Under the pieces are notes generated by a model. That model saw only the letters and a program-made list of their open reading frames with translations. It ran no database searches and was not told where the DNA came from. Positions 34,285 to 46,852 of a stretch of 60,000 nucleotides of DNA are shown one piece after another. The stretch comes from Antedon mediterranea (Eukaryota; Echinodermata; Crinoidea; Comatulida; Antedonidae), in NCBI RefSeq assembly GCF_964355755.1, contig NC_092677.1:11308601-11368600 (forward strand), written 5' to 3'. Each line of letters begins with the position of its first letter. The first letter of the stretch is position 1. A program made the translations under genes and the position numbers.

Positions 34285-34555
34285 TTACTGTACATATTGA
34301 TTAATAAATATATATTGAATTATTTAAATATTGTATCAAAAATTAAGATTATTGGTGCAATATATGATACAATGTATGTATTTATTGTTACAATAAAGAA
34401 TTTTTTTTAAAAACAAAATAATGATAAATTACTGTACATATTGATTATTAAATATATATTGAATATTTAAACATTGTATATAAATGCTATGTATTATTGG
34501 TTCACCTCATACAATGTGAAAATTTGTTTATTGTTACAATAAGTAATACTTACTT
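34285..34555 (+). repeat. Tandem duplication, ~144-bp unit, 2 copies
   Basis: TTACTGTACATATTGATTA, AAATATATATTGAAT, ACATTGTAT / ATACAATGT and TTTATTGTTACAATAA occur twice in order, starting at 34285 and 34429. Confidence 0.75.
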
Positions 34556-35499
34556 AAATGAAATGTGACTAACATGTAGTTGTATTGTGTTCACTCATTT
34601 TTTTAAATGCAAAAAATTGACTTTTTTGTTAGCTAGAAATAATTAGGCTGCTAAGATTATTCAACATGCTTTGAAATATAGCACTCGTTGTTCCCCTGAG
34701 GAATACAGATTTTAGTAATAAACTATATATTTTAATTTAAGAGCATTCATTTTTATAACTTAATCCATTTATGTTTGTCATAATTGAAATCTTATCATGG
34801 ACCTCGTATAATAATTCCATCAAAGATTTTCTAGCAATAACTGGTTAATGTTGATTAATAATCTGACAGCTTTTATTTGACATGCTCTCGGGGCAATTGG
34901 GAAATATAAATTTTTATAAATTCCCTTTTATGAATCAGAAATTTCACTCTGTTCTGTCATGTTGGTAAATGAAATAGCATTAAATTGTCCATAAATCTAT
35001 GTCTATAGGCTTTTGATATTTCACGCCAAATATGTAACCGTTCTCCTTACTCGTGATAAAAATCCTTAATGAGAAATTTTTTCTGCGTGTATGTATTTTT
35101 TTAGCTGTTTAAAAGATACACATGTAATAACCATGTGATATGAATTAGCCGGCCATTACTGCGTCGTTATACATCGCAATTTCCTTTCACTTGGACGTTT
35201 TGATTTTATGGACAGTCGCATTTTCATTTATGACATCTTCAACCCATTCATTAAAATGCTACTTTTCAAGTAGGATTTAGCGTTGTCATGACTCTAGGAT
35301 TTTATTTCTTACATTAGTAAAGATAGGTGTATGATGTATGGGTTGCTGGCTATTACATGAGCCACACTTAAATGATATTAATCTTTATGTTTTAGTAGTG
35401 TCAGTGGCTGACCACAATGTTCTTCGATGTCTTTAACACAATATATTTAATTTGTCTTTATATGTATAGAACATAGCTATTTCATCAAACTCAAAACCA
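34556..35499. other. Non-coding, nothing recognised
   Basis: AT-rich. No gene recognised. Confidence 0.4.
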
Positions 35500-35905
35500 C
35501 CACATTGAATATTACTGCCATATTTGCATATCACAACCACATTTGAATATTAATGCCATATTAACATATCACCACCACATTTGAATATTACTGCCATATT
35601 AACATATCACCACTGCATTTGAATATTCCTGGCACATTTGCATATCACCACCACTCTATTTGCATATTACTGCCACATTTTCATATTACACCACATCTGC
35701 ATATCACCTCTGCATTCGCATATCACCATTACATTTGAATATTACTGTCATATTAACATATCACCTCTGCATTTGCATATCACCATCACATTTGAATATT
35801 ACTGCCATATTAACATATCACCACTGGATTTTAATATTCCAGCCACATTTGCATATATACTGCTATATTTGCATATTTCCACCACATTTGCATATTTTGA
35901 AATAT
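35500..35905 (+). repeat. ~37-bp tandem repeat (CATATCACCACCACATTTG)
   Basis: About eleven diverged units alternate GAATATTACTGCCATATT, AACATATCACCAC and (A)CATTTGCATAT. Many are half-units of ~18 bp, so the array is a dimerised 18-mer. Forward frames of 86-100 residues (His/Ile/Thr-rich) are by-products. Confidence 0.85.
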
Positions 35906-37149
35906 ATATGCAAATTGTAATTTTGTGTTCATTTATTTAGATTATCCTTGATTATTCATGAACTTTTTTATTGTATTAATTCATTTTCATTGTTATATTT
36001 ATCTTCAACATTGCACTTTGATATATAGTGGTGTATGCATTTTTCATTAGAAGATATTGTATGAGTGTTGCACTTTGGAAATAGAGATATTACGGAAACT
36101 GCCTGCAGCAAAGCATTTGATATTTCTTATTTATTATATCATAGTCCTTTATGCTTCGTGCTTCATCATATGGGAATTTGTACTTTATGATTAAAGATGC
36201 TTGTTGAATACCAAGGAAAACAGATCACTATGTGGTAAATAAAAGACACACAAGACAAAACCTCTAAAAATGAAAAATGATTGGATAGCCTTTGGCAACC
36301 CTAAATCCTTTAGTAGTTTATGATGGTAATTCATAACATATTTTCTTTGAATGGATAAATAAAAAAAAGATTCCATTATCATGGTTGACTTTGCAGACTT
36401 TACACATGATTATTACCACATCCTCGGATAACTTATTCTTAATGGGCCTATGTCTAACAGACAACTTTACAATTGAAATATATTGTTTACATTGTGCTTG
36501 CTTAAGTAGGCTAATAAAAATAAGCATTTTGCACTTTTATTATGATATTTGGAGCTTATTATTTAGGGGTTCTGTTGGTAGTTAATTTTTTTTATTGATT
36601 TGTTCTGGCTTGGTTTTTAAGCCATAGATGAATGAACTTTGTGAGAGCCATGAGAGATGTTATATTCAATTAGTTTTTTCCTAGTATAATGGTGGGGTAG
36701 TAAAAATATTTTTTTCATTTAAGAAAATATTCCCCGACTGCTCATAAACGTTTGATCTAGCAGTTTTGATTTAGCAATAGGTTTATAGAAGGCATACAAT
36801 GTTTTATTTCATGTTTCTGACTAATTGGCAGCCAAATGCCAAAGATAAAATAAATAAATTACTAATATTAAAAATTATTGATAGTAATACTCTATAATAA
36901 TATGACTTAATAAAACTCGAATGCACTTCATATTTATTGTAAAATAAAACAATTTAAATAAAATCAGAAAGGATATAATAGAAAGATTTAAAACCAGATG
37001 TTAAGGTGTCTCACAAATTATTTAATAAAACTACTATCCACCCTATCTCCCCACCTACCTTGAAGATGTTTCTTGTGGTACTCTGTAGGCTTCCATGTCA
37101 GAATTTGTATTCTCCACTTATTATTCTCTTATCTCTTGTTGTCACACCA
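35906..37149. other. Non-coding, nothing recognised
   Basis: AT-rich. Small frames on both strands at 36191-36585 overlap one another and show no domain. Confidence 0.4.
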
Positions 37150-37430
37150 CTTCCTTGTGCTCTAGTGTCTTGAATTCAATTGTACCTTCTAGAATTTGTT
37201 TACACTTCGCTTCAATTTTAGAGGTTTTTGTTCTCCACTTCTTGATGTCACTCCCTTTGCTCGTCCTCTAGTGTCTTCAATAATGTACCCTCTTCCTTGT
37301 GCTCTAGTGTCTTGAATTCAATTGTACCTTCTAGAATTTGTTTACACTTTGCCTCCATTTTAGAGGTTTTTGTTCTCCACTTCTTGATGTCACTCAACTT
37401 GCTTGTCCTCTAGTGTCTTCAATGGTGTAC
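37150..37430 (+). repeat. Tandem duplication, 141-bp unit, 2 copies
   Basis: 37151 onward and 37292 onward share TTCCTTGTGCTCTAGTGTCT, TGAATTCAATTGTACC, GAGGTTTTTGTTCTCCACTT and CCTCTAGTGTCTTCAAT with few changes. Within each unit CTCTAGTGTCTT itself occurs twice. Confidence 0.9.
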
Positions 37431-38900
37431 CTAGAATCGATGTCACTCCATCACATCCACTCACAATGTTTGCAAGGCATCCTATACTCTTCATGCTCTA
37501 AGTACATTGTACCGGCATATCACCATGGATTGAGTAAAAAGAATAAGGTTACTCCATGCTATCGCACCAGGTTCTTGCTATTTTTAGCACTACCATTTGA
37601 TGTCATATTGCTAAAGAGCATTTTTTGTATGAAATTTGCAAATGTTTTGTTTTTAATGTAGTTGATTGTTAATCTTAGTGACTGCTCAATTTAAAACAAA
37701 ACTAAAAATTATTTACAATTCACAGATTCATAATAATTAGATTAATCAATCTGCATAGACAACTGGATCTTCTTTGAATTATAACATCTGTTCTTCATTG
37801 ATTCAAATTTGATTTTCTATCTTAATTAGTGATTCATAATTGAGTTTGTTCATTCAGAATTTTTGTTGAGTAATGTTATTACTACTGTGTATTCACAGGT
37901 GAATACTTGGTAATGTGACATTAAAATTTGTACAAATTAAAGTTGATAATTAACATGTAGGAATTAATTAGAAACTAATTCCTCCATATACATTATCTAT
38001 AATTATAATAGCACTAACACAAAATGTGTTACTCTTTCTCCTTCGGAAAGGCATCACAACTTATATAATGGCGTCGTTCGGGGGTTTTCAACGTTTAATT
38101 CACCTCTAGCCACTTGACAATGTCAGAATGGAAATTTTTTGCTTTCCTTGCCATGACTGAATGTTGCGTTTTGTAATTCTTGGCCATAATTACTACTAAT
38201 CAGGTCGCAGATACGTCATGATGACTTCACTAATTAGGTGGCGCTGGTCCAAAGTGTTGACTAATGCGCATTCCTATTTTTATCTACTATTTGTGGCGTG
38301 AAAAAATGTGCAACCAATCGGAACTCTGGATTTTTCAATCCGCACGAATATAGTTACTAATGGAAAATAGGCTTAGCGCCACTCATTATCTTTTGAACAA
38401 AACTTCAAAAAAGTATTATTAAATCTCATGATATGGCTACGATACTGTGTACCTGAGGAACCTGTAATCTCTCGCCCACTACATACTCTTAACCCACTAA
38501 ACGTGGAAGAAAGTAAAGTCAAATGCATGCCTAAAGTTGTAACACATCTTAAATGATACAATTGAAGAGGTATAAAATATCTAATACACACATACTTACA
38601 TTTTTACAGTAAACCTTAAAGTAAAAGGAAATGTGTAGTAAAATACTGAGACATCATATTACAGGTGAAGAAAGATTTTACACATATCACAAATTAAGTT
38701 TTATATGGATTTTATATCAATTGAGTCGGAAGACTCCTTAGATCTGTGGATATATGACCTCAATGCATTAGGCTAATGTCCGATTGTTAACGTATATATC
38801 GACACAGATTGAGTAAACATGTAAAAAATTTAACAAGCATTATGGTAATTCATAAACTTATACTGTTTTTCTTGTTTGGAATGATGACTAAAATTACATA
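37431..38900. other. Non-coding, with a GC-richer stretch at 38035-38300
   Basis: 38035-38300 is less AT-rich, has several CpGs, and contains AATTAGGTGGCGCTGG (about 38232-38247), whose AGGTGGCGCT core matches the CTCF core as known from flies and vertebrates. No coding frame. Confidence 0.35.
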
Positions 38901-38901
38901 C

Positions 38902-39078
38902 AGGAAAGGTGACCCAAGGCTTATAGAAGCTGTCTGGTGATTGGTCAATAGTTTCTTTTTGTCCCCAATCATTTTTGTTGTTGTAATAATTGGTAAACTA
39001 AACTTAAATGTAGAGGAAAGGTTTTTCTGAGGCTTATAGAAGCTGTCTGGTGATTGGTCAATAGTTTCATTTTGTCAC
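38902..39078 (+). repeat. Direct duplication, 113-bp offset
   Basis: AGGAAAGGT followed by AGGCTTATAGAAGCTGTCTG and GTGATTGGTCAATAGTTTC occurs at 38902-38964 and 39014-39076. The block is almost unchanged and contains an inverted CCAAT box. Confidence 0.85.
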
Positions 39079-39664
39079 TAATCTAGTGGCAGATACAAAC
39101 AGGATACAACATTGTACTGGGAATGTAGGTAGGAGGTTAAACATGAATGTTGTCTCAGTTCAATGTCTGATACAAGTTTTCTCCCAACTGAAAAATAGCA
39201 TTTATCAAAATTTTTACTTACATCAAGATAGTTCAGTAGTACTTAAGTGAAAACTGACCAAGCTAGTTTGTTTTATCTTGATCTAATGAAAAATAAAATG
39301 CTTAGATAGTTTGCTTTATAATTTTCACTAAAATTATTTATTTAAACCAATGTTTTATGGTGATATTTTCTGCTATTATTTGTTATTGTTTGATTAATCT
39401 GACTCCTGATTACCATATTTTGTGGTGTATAATTGAGTGCCATTGTAAAACTATGTGTGTGTTTATTTGTTGAAAGAATTTATGGACATTTACTTGGAAT
39501 TGTATAGACAATGCATAGTACCACCCATGTATTTGTTGCTAAAACTACTTATTGTGGGATTGTGTCCTATAAAACTTCAAATACAGATAGAAATCGTTGA
39601 ATTGATGAGTTTTATAATATATTAGTTATTTAAACATAATCAGTGGTTTTATATTTAATCTAAT
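39079..39664. other. Non-coding, nothing recognised
   Basis: AT-rich. No gene recognised. Confidence 0.4.
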
Positions 39665-39976
39665 ATTAAAGATGTATTGTCCCCCAAAAACATGAAAAAT
39701 GAATATTAATCTAACTTAGGTTATTTTGTAGTTTTAATCAAGTTAATCACCTCTATTAAAAAAAGAAAAAAAAATAATGTTTTCATTTATAAAATTTCAA
39801 AATAAAGGGTTAAATTCAGCTAGTTTGACTATTTTTTACTTACTGTTTTTTCAGGTAAATAAAAATTGTTTTGATCCAATTTTTGGTGAAAGTGGATAAC
39901 TATTATGTGACATTAAAATAGCTTATTCATAAAAAAAATGAAAATTATTTTTTCAGTGGGACAATACATCTTTAAT
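39665..39976. mobile_element. MITE family C, ~312 bp, 19-bp perfect inverted ends
   Basis: ATTAAAGATGTATTGTCCC at 39665-39683 and its exact reverse complement at 39958-39976. The AAAAA-rich subterminal regions are also roughly inverted (CCCAAAAACATG...AAAAAT versus ATTATTTTTTCAG). The interior has no frame. Confidence 0.9.
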
Positions 39977-41190
39977 GTATTTCTAAATGGAATTTTGTTT
40001 TACATCACCTCTTATATCCATATCACAGATTTAGTTAACGTAAGGCAAGCGAAATATCTGTAGGCTAGCAAACAAAATGCCAGTACAATGAAGATAGATA
40101 TTGTAAGCAGATAAATCATAATGACATAGGGGTTAGGGTGCATTGTATCTGGGGCTATGCTCCCCTTATTTGCTTTAACCTTTCCTACAATAATTGTTAA
40201 TTTAAATGAAGTATGTGTAATTGGGTCAAACATTCTGCAACAGCTAGTCTGCATTTCTTATAAAGCTAATTTGAATAGGCAGCGAATGTTTAATTTCTAG
40301 ACACCTTTTAAACAGAAACTGTAAGGAATAATAGGTTCATAAAATTACATGAATTGGAGTAATTGATATGACCTTATTTACTTAGTTTTTTAAATATATA
40401 AGGTGTGGATCCAGCAGTTTTAAATAAGTGGGTGGAGGGCTAATCATTTTGAAATGAGGTGTTGAACTGAACCTAATATTCTTTAAAAATAATTTTGTGA
40501 ATAAAAAAACAAATTTTAAACTCTTTTAAATAATTAGAAAAACTTTGTCCTGTCAGATTCTAAAAAAGAAAAGAAAATTATTAAGAGAGGAACAGACAAG
40601 ATTCATCATTCATCATGAATAATATACAGAGAATTAATAAATGATACATGTTAGATGTGTCATTAATAAACAGGGATAACAATTAAAGATTTGGGTACAT
40701 CCAAGTGAATGAGACAAAGCCGTCTATCTTAAAGGAGTTTAAATAGAGGATTTAGATATCTATTTATTGCCCATTCTTTTTAAATTGATTTTTATTGAAG
40801 ATGTGTCAGGACAAAAAATGAAACAAAAAAGGTGAAATAAACATAAACATTGTCATATACAGTAATAATATATCATTTACATAGTATCAATATATTACAT
40901 GGAGTCTCCTATTTTCTTTTGTGTATGCAGTTATGTGTGTATGAGCCTATATGAAATCCTGTATATTTATATAATGTAAATTTGGTGTATTGCCTTTGTG
41001 AAGGTTAAGCATGTATTTAGAACGGGATTTAAAATTAAGGAAGGTTAGAGTTCTTGTAGATTTTTGTCTTACCTGTTAAGAAAGTTTTAATTTCAGTATT
41101 GTCAATAGCCCTTTCTGTCTACATTAATTTATTAATATGATATTAAATTCAATTGAGTCGTACATATTACTTACGCCAATTATATACCTA
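39977..41190. other. Non-coding, nothing recognised
   Basis: Includes a GTGTGGATCCAGCAGTTTT repeat end at about 40403. The minus frame 40012-40254 has one hydrophobic segment but no recognisable family. Confidence 0.4.
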
Positions 41191-41379
41191 TACAGTCAAC
41201 TCTTCCAATACTGGACACGCTGGAAATAATTATTCTCTGGTTTTCTGGAGTCTGGTGTTCAGAATGTGTTTTTAATGTAAAAATGTATTGGGAACCTTTT
41301 GCGACCTCGAGAAAAGTTTGGTTTTGGGAGAGTTTCTGGTTTTCAGAGACTGAGTCTGGTATTGGGAGAGTTGACTGTA
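41191..41379. mobile_element. MITE family D, ~189 bp, TACAGTCAACTC ends
   Basis: TACAGTCAACTCTTCCAATAC at 41191 and the reverse complement TACAGTCAACTCTCCCAATAC ending at 41379. Inside, TCTGGTTTTC and GGGAGAGTT words recur. The TACAGT start is shared in style with family B. Confidence 0.85.
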
Positions 41380-41700
41380 GGCCTAGTAATAATTATTGTA
41401 TATTGACTTGTCTAATAGTCTAGCTTGTCTAATATTCTGAGTGATTCATACAATAGAACTTTATTATAAAGTCTGTAGAGGGAGTTTAGCTTGTAAAATC
41501 AGTAGTTTGTAAATGCTAACCATCAAGAAGTCACCAGTGATTGCACAGCTATTGAAAATTATCAGAAAGTTGTTTAAACAATCAACGAAAATTGTGCCAT
41601 TAAAAACATTCTTTAATGTTGTCTACAAAATTTCATTTGCAGTAATAATTTTATAACCACCGAGCAGTATTTATTATAATAATTGTCATCCTGTTGATGC

Positions 41701-41739
41701 AGTACGCGGTACTAGTACGCGGTACTAGTACGCGGTACT
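41701..41739. repeat. 13-bp tandem repeat, exactly 3 copies
   Basis: AGTACGCGGTACT three times without a change, each copy itself a near-palindrome (AGTAC.CGG.GTACT). Confidence 0.9.
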
Positions 41740-42679
41740 CGAATGGGCTCGAATCTAACCCTAGACATATCAGCGCAAGCTTGGTGGTCAAGATATGAAT
41801 GTCATAGTGATCTTGAGGTTGTGAGGCTGAGTCTCAGCGGAGAGTGTTCTCAATGTACTATTACTACATTGTATAATGTACAATTTAAGTCTGATTAGGG
41901 TAAAGCATCTGACCAACCACATCTCTCATACCATGTTTCTGGTGTGCAGCTTGTTATAATGATGATGAAACTAACATACTGACCTCAGATGTATATTTTT
42001 ATTTTGCAGATAATACAAAAAAAAAACCCAAAATGTAGAACTTTTGCTGGATTGACTAAATTGTGCCAACACACTAAAATTGAAGATGGTAAAATGAATG
42101 ACTTATATTTACAACACATTGTCTCTATTAAAGCATCAATCAGCTAGCAGATACACTCAAATACACATTATTATCTTTATCTTTGATTAATGAATTCCCT
42201 TTTACCTAGACATTTTAATTACTCAAACAGATTCTGTTCTTGAATTTTAGTACTATCATGGCCTTCCTGCTAAATTATATAGATATGTTTTTATTATAAT
42301 AATCACCACCGCATCACCATCAATAATGACCGCATATGTAAACATGTCAAATATTCTCACATCTGCATTTTTGTAGAATATACATAGATAAATCATACTT
42401 ATATATATAAATATTTATATAACGTTGCAACATAATTATTGAAGTAATTTATTACTTCTTCTTTGAGATCTTAACAAATGCTATTCTATCCCAAGACCTT
42501 GCAATGGCCTAATTTACAATAATTTTTTTAAATTAAATATCCTTCTCTTTTTCCAACTTCATCTTTTTCCAACTTCATCTTTAAGTTGAAACTGTTCTTA
42601 TTTGGTCAAATTAAGTATACATACATTTGAATAAAATTCCACCCCTAATAAACCCAGTTAGTACAGACACAAGATTCCA
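41740..42679. other. Non-coding, nothing recognised
   Basis: AT-rich. No gene recognised. Confidence 0.4.
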
Positions 42680-44165
42680 GTATGTTGGTTAACTCTGGAT
42701 TGTACTTGTTTAACTCTGAACTTGGTTAACACTAGACTGTACCTGGTTAACACTGGACTGCACCTGGTTAACACTGGACTGTACCTGGTTAACACTGGAC
42801 TGTACCTGGTTAACTCATGGACTGTACCTGGTTAACTCATGGACTGTACTTTGTTAACACTGGACTGTATTTGGTTAACTCTAGACTGTACTTGGTTTAC
42901 TCATGGACTGTACTTGGTTAACACTGGACTGTATGTACATGGTTAACACTGGACTGTACCTAGTTAACACTGGACTGTACCTGGTTAACACTGGACTGCT
43001 CCAGGTTAACACTGGACTGTACCTGGTTAACTCATGTACTGTACCTTGTTAACTCATGGACTGTACCTGGTTAACTAATATACTGTACTTGGTTAACTCT
43101 GGATTGTACTTGTTTAACTCTGTACTGTACTTGATTAACTCTGGACTGTACTTCATTTAACTTTGGACTGTACCTGGGTAACTGTGGACTGTACTTTGCT
43201 AACTTTTAACTGCACTTTATTAACTCTGGACTGTACTTGGTTAACTCTGAACTGCATTTGATTAACTTTTGACTGTACTTGGTTAACTATGGACTGTACT
43301 TGATTAACTTTTAACTGCACTTTATTAACTCTGGACTGTACTTGGTTAACTCTGAACTGCATGTGATTAACTTTTGACTGTACTTGGTTAACTATGGACT
43401 GTACTTGATTAACTCTGAACTGCATTTGATTAACTTTTGACTGTACTTGGTTAACTATGGACTGTACTTGATTAACTTTTAACTGCACTTTATTAACTCT
43501 GGACTGTACTTGGTTAACTCTGAACTGCATTTGATTAACTTTTGACTGTACTTGGTTTACTATGGACTGTACTTGGTTAACTTTTAACTGTACTTGGTTA
43601 ACTCTGGACTGTACTTGGTTAAATCTGGACTGTACTTGGTTAACTGCACTGTATTAGCTCTTGACTGTACTTGGTTAACTATGTACTGTACTTGGTTAAC
43701 TTTTAACTGCACTGTATTAGTTCTGGACTGTACTTGGTTAACTCTGGACTTGGTTAATTTTTTACTGTACTTGGTTAACTCTGGACTGTACTTGGTTAAA
43801 TCTGGACTGTACTTGGTTAACTGCACTGTATTAGCTCTTGACTGTACTTGGTTAACTATGTACTGTACTTGGTTAACTATGGACTGTACTTGGTTAACTC
43901 TTAACTGCATTTGATTAACTTTTGACTGTACTTGGTTTACTATGGACTGTACTTGGTTAACTTTTAACTGTACTTGGTTAACTCTGGACTGTACTTGGTT
44001 AAATCTGGACTGTACTTGGTTAACTGCACTGTATTAGCTCTTGACTGTACTTGGTTAACTATGTACTGTACTTGGTTAACTTTTAACTGCACTGTATTAG
44101 TTCTGGACTGTACTTGGTTAACTCTGGACTTGGTTAATTTTTTACTGTACTTGGTTAACTTTTAT
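42680..44165. repeat. 21-bp minisatellite, about 70 units, with higher-order repeats
   Basis: Basic unit: GACTGTACTTGGTTAACTCTG. The left third (to about 43030) uses ACACTGGACTGTACCTGGTT, the rest the TACTTGG form, so the array has two subfamilies. Higher-order blocks recur. A ~225-bp pattern including AAATCTGG, TGCACTGTATTAGCTC and ACTTGGTTAATTTTTT at 43565-43790 returns at 43936-44160, offset 380, with a shortened version between. 43200-43530 repeats a ~125-150-bp pattern with TTTTAACTGCACTTTATT. Since 21 is 7 codons, both strands have long open frames (up to 125 residues). Confidence 0.95.
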
Positions 44166-45724
44166 AATACTATATTACATAAATTATAAAATTACAAAAG
44201 ATGTTTTAAAGAAATAAGATCAATCTAATTTAAAATACCGTTTTGTGTTGAGATTTTCTTCTGCGACGTACAAAGAATTGACAAACTGAATAATACACTG
44301 TAAAGCTTATACATAATCTACATTGTGCTTTTGTGTTTGCAGAATTATTTGTTGATCAGATTAACCTAACTAATGAATTAAACTTGTAAATGTTGAATGC
44401 TGGAGAAAAAAATGTAGGTCGGATTTTTGCTTTCTTTTGTATCTAAAATTATTGAATGTTGCATTCACTGTAATGAATGTCCCAATTCAAAAACAAAATT
44501 AATTTAACATCTACACAATAACATTCAAAAGCTCTTTAGAATTATGATTTAATATCACAATGAATGTGATTTATTACAATTTTAATTTTGTTTTTACACA
44601 TTTTTTCTTTCGAACAATCATAATATGCAATCTTTTAATCATAATCGGTCATGTCTAAGCAAAATTTTGTAAATTTATTCGATTAAAAAAATTGCTATAT
44701 AATAGAAATGAGTGGCTATACATCATGTTAAATGTAAAGAAAAAAAGATGAAAATATATGTTTTTACAAAAATCTGGAGACAAGCTTGAAGAAACTGATT
44801 TATGAGTTAGGTTGTAGATGAGATTATTTCTGTTATAGTCAGAATGATTGAATGGGTTTTGTATCATATTTTATGCGAGATTAATTTTTCTATGATATAT
44901 GTCTGAAATAACAGGAAATCTATTGTTGTGGACGGAGTTGTTGATTGATTTTACCTAGCACTCCATACCATCTTGTTGGTAACGTTTGCATATTAAACAA
45001 CCATTTCTTTTCAACTTCTTCATTTAGTTATATCCCATTAAAGCTTTATTTTCTACAGAATAGATTTACGCTAATCTCTACATTCTATTTTAGAAACAAT
45101 TAGCAATATGATTAAATATAAATGTATTGTTGTTGTTTAATAATGGAGTTTAATGCCCCTTACTGGCATAAACTAGGCATGTTACAGTTTTATTTTATGA
45201 TTTTCTATTATGATTGCGGATGAATGACATCACCTTGTATGCATCCTCATAAACACCAGGTGTTTAACTAATACATACTTTATATAATGTATGTCATAAT
45301 ATAATACTATATTATCACCCATTATTTACTATAGTACAATTGTGTCAAAAGGGGTGACCAAAAGTGTATTAATGTAGATAATGACATTTAGATTTAAGAG
45401 TATAATAAATCGTTATTTGTAAAATGTCTGTGTTTATTTTAATAAATATTAGATAATTGTAATAATAATCTAAATGCTGTTTAAATATTGTGGCACAACT
45501 GCTATAGCACAATGTACCACTGTGGATTGGGTTTAGGAGTATATTGTAAATTTTCTGGGTTTATTTTTTAGGGTCATTAATAAATATTAAATAAAAATAA
45601 TAATAGGAATATAAATAAATTTGGTTTTCTTAAAACACCATGGTGACGTTTTTTTAAAATTTTCTTTGAAAATAATAAGGATAACAATAAAATGATAATA
45701 TACAAATACTGTGACACATTGTTT
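44166..45724. other. Non-coding, weak duplication at 45410-45600
   Basis: GTAAAATGTCTGTGTTTATTT and AATAAATATTA return about 128 bases later in altered form. Nothing else recognised. Confidence 0.4.
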
Positions 45725-45872
45725 AACAGCCCTACTATCCATGGGATACTACTAAAAGGGACACTTTCCAATGAGTGGCAATATACATTGTAAAACTACC
45801 GCTAACCTCTATAGGGACACTTTATGGTTCCAAAAGTTGTCCCCTTATTAGAGGTTGTTTTATAATGGAAAC
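45725..45872. mobile_element. Family B element
   Basis: CTAAAAGGGACACTTTCC, ACCTCTATAGGGACACTTT, then the reversed GTTGTCCCCTTATTAGAGGTTG. The last two are inverted, giving a hairpin. Confidence 0.65.
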
Positions 45873-46385
45873 TAATTTATGTTTTAATTATTCATTTAAT
45901 TGGATCTTCTGGAATCAGATGATTTAACTGTAGTTTTCTTGTTATAGATTTAAAAAATAAAAATAAATATCAGAAGATGTATCAGAGATAGACTTTAAAA
46001 GCTTACCGTTAAACAAACAGTCTTTAGTAATTAAATATAATACATCATAAGTGATGTGAATTTTTTATTTTTTTTTTTCACATTATGATCTGAAAATGAA
46101 TGACTTGATAACATGTGTTATGTATCAAATTGTAATTCCATTTGCAGATATCATAAAGTGTTACTTATTGAGAACTCATGTATATTCCATTAGAAGATAT
46201 TCATAAAACATCAATATTTCTTTATTCTTGGTCATATCTTTAAATGCACTGATAGGCAGTCTATTGCCCTAGGCTATATATTGCTGAATATTAGGTTCCG
46301 TTCTCATCAATTATATAAATACATCCTTTGATGATATTCCAATATTGCAATTTTCATACTCATAGCATATTTGTGTTAGAATACA

Positions 46386-46643
46386 TTAAATAAAGCTATT
46401 TAGCCCATGGCTGTGTTTAGCAGTGCACATAAATTCCTTCCAACGTTGTCGGTTAGATTTAACGTCCTTTGTGGAAATTCTTGATAGATAATACTCATAA
46501 ATGGTATTATAAATGGGAGGTGCATTAAGCCGGTAAGAGTTTGGTCTTATGAAATATTTGATTATCATTAGGCAGATATAGCGAATAGCGCAAATTTCTG
46601 TAAATATAACATCATTGGTTATTATTGATATAAAGCAGAGCAT
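46386..46643 (-). other. Short open frame, doubtful LINE-like fragment
   Basis: The C-terminal part reads TKDVKSNRQRWKEF, superficially like the D-R-x-R-W-K-x-h stretch near the end of some LINE reverse transcriptase proteins. It is only 85 residues with no catalytic motif, so I treat it as a possible decayed fragment or chance. Confidence 0.15.
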
Positions 46644-46740
46644 CTGTTAAAATCTGATTCTTTCACTTCAACCAATTACTTTTTTTCGCCTTTTGATGCA
46701 TCTTACAAAATAATGTATTCGTAATAAATAGGTCTAATGA

Positions 46741-46852
46741 TTATAGTAAAACCTCTATTAAAGGGACACCTTCAGCATCCAATAATGCATGCATCCCCTT
46801 AATATGGGTATCCCCAGGGTCTCCTCTAAATGATTGGCCCTATGTTAAAACA
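46741..46852. mobile_element. Family B element
   Basis: AGTAAAACCTCTATTAAAGG with GACACCTT, and the inverted form CCCCTTAATATGGGTATCCCC, then GGGTCTCCTCTAAATG. Confidence 0.65.

Noticed and set aside
42680-44165. CRISPR-like array
   Set aside because: Units are contiguous without unique spacers, and the context is eukaryotic.
46386-46643. LINE reverse transcriptase fragment
   Set aside because: Only a short R-Q-R-W-K-E-F resemblance, with no catalytic or structural motif.
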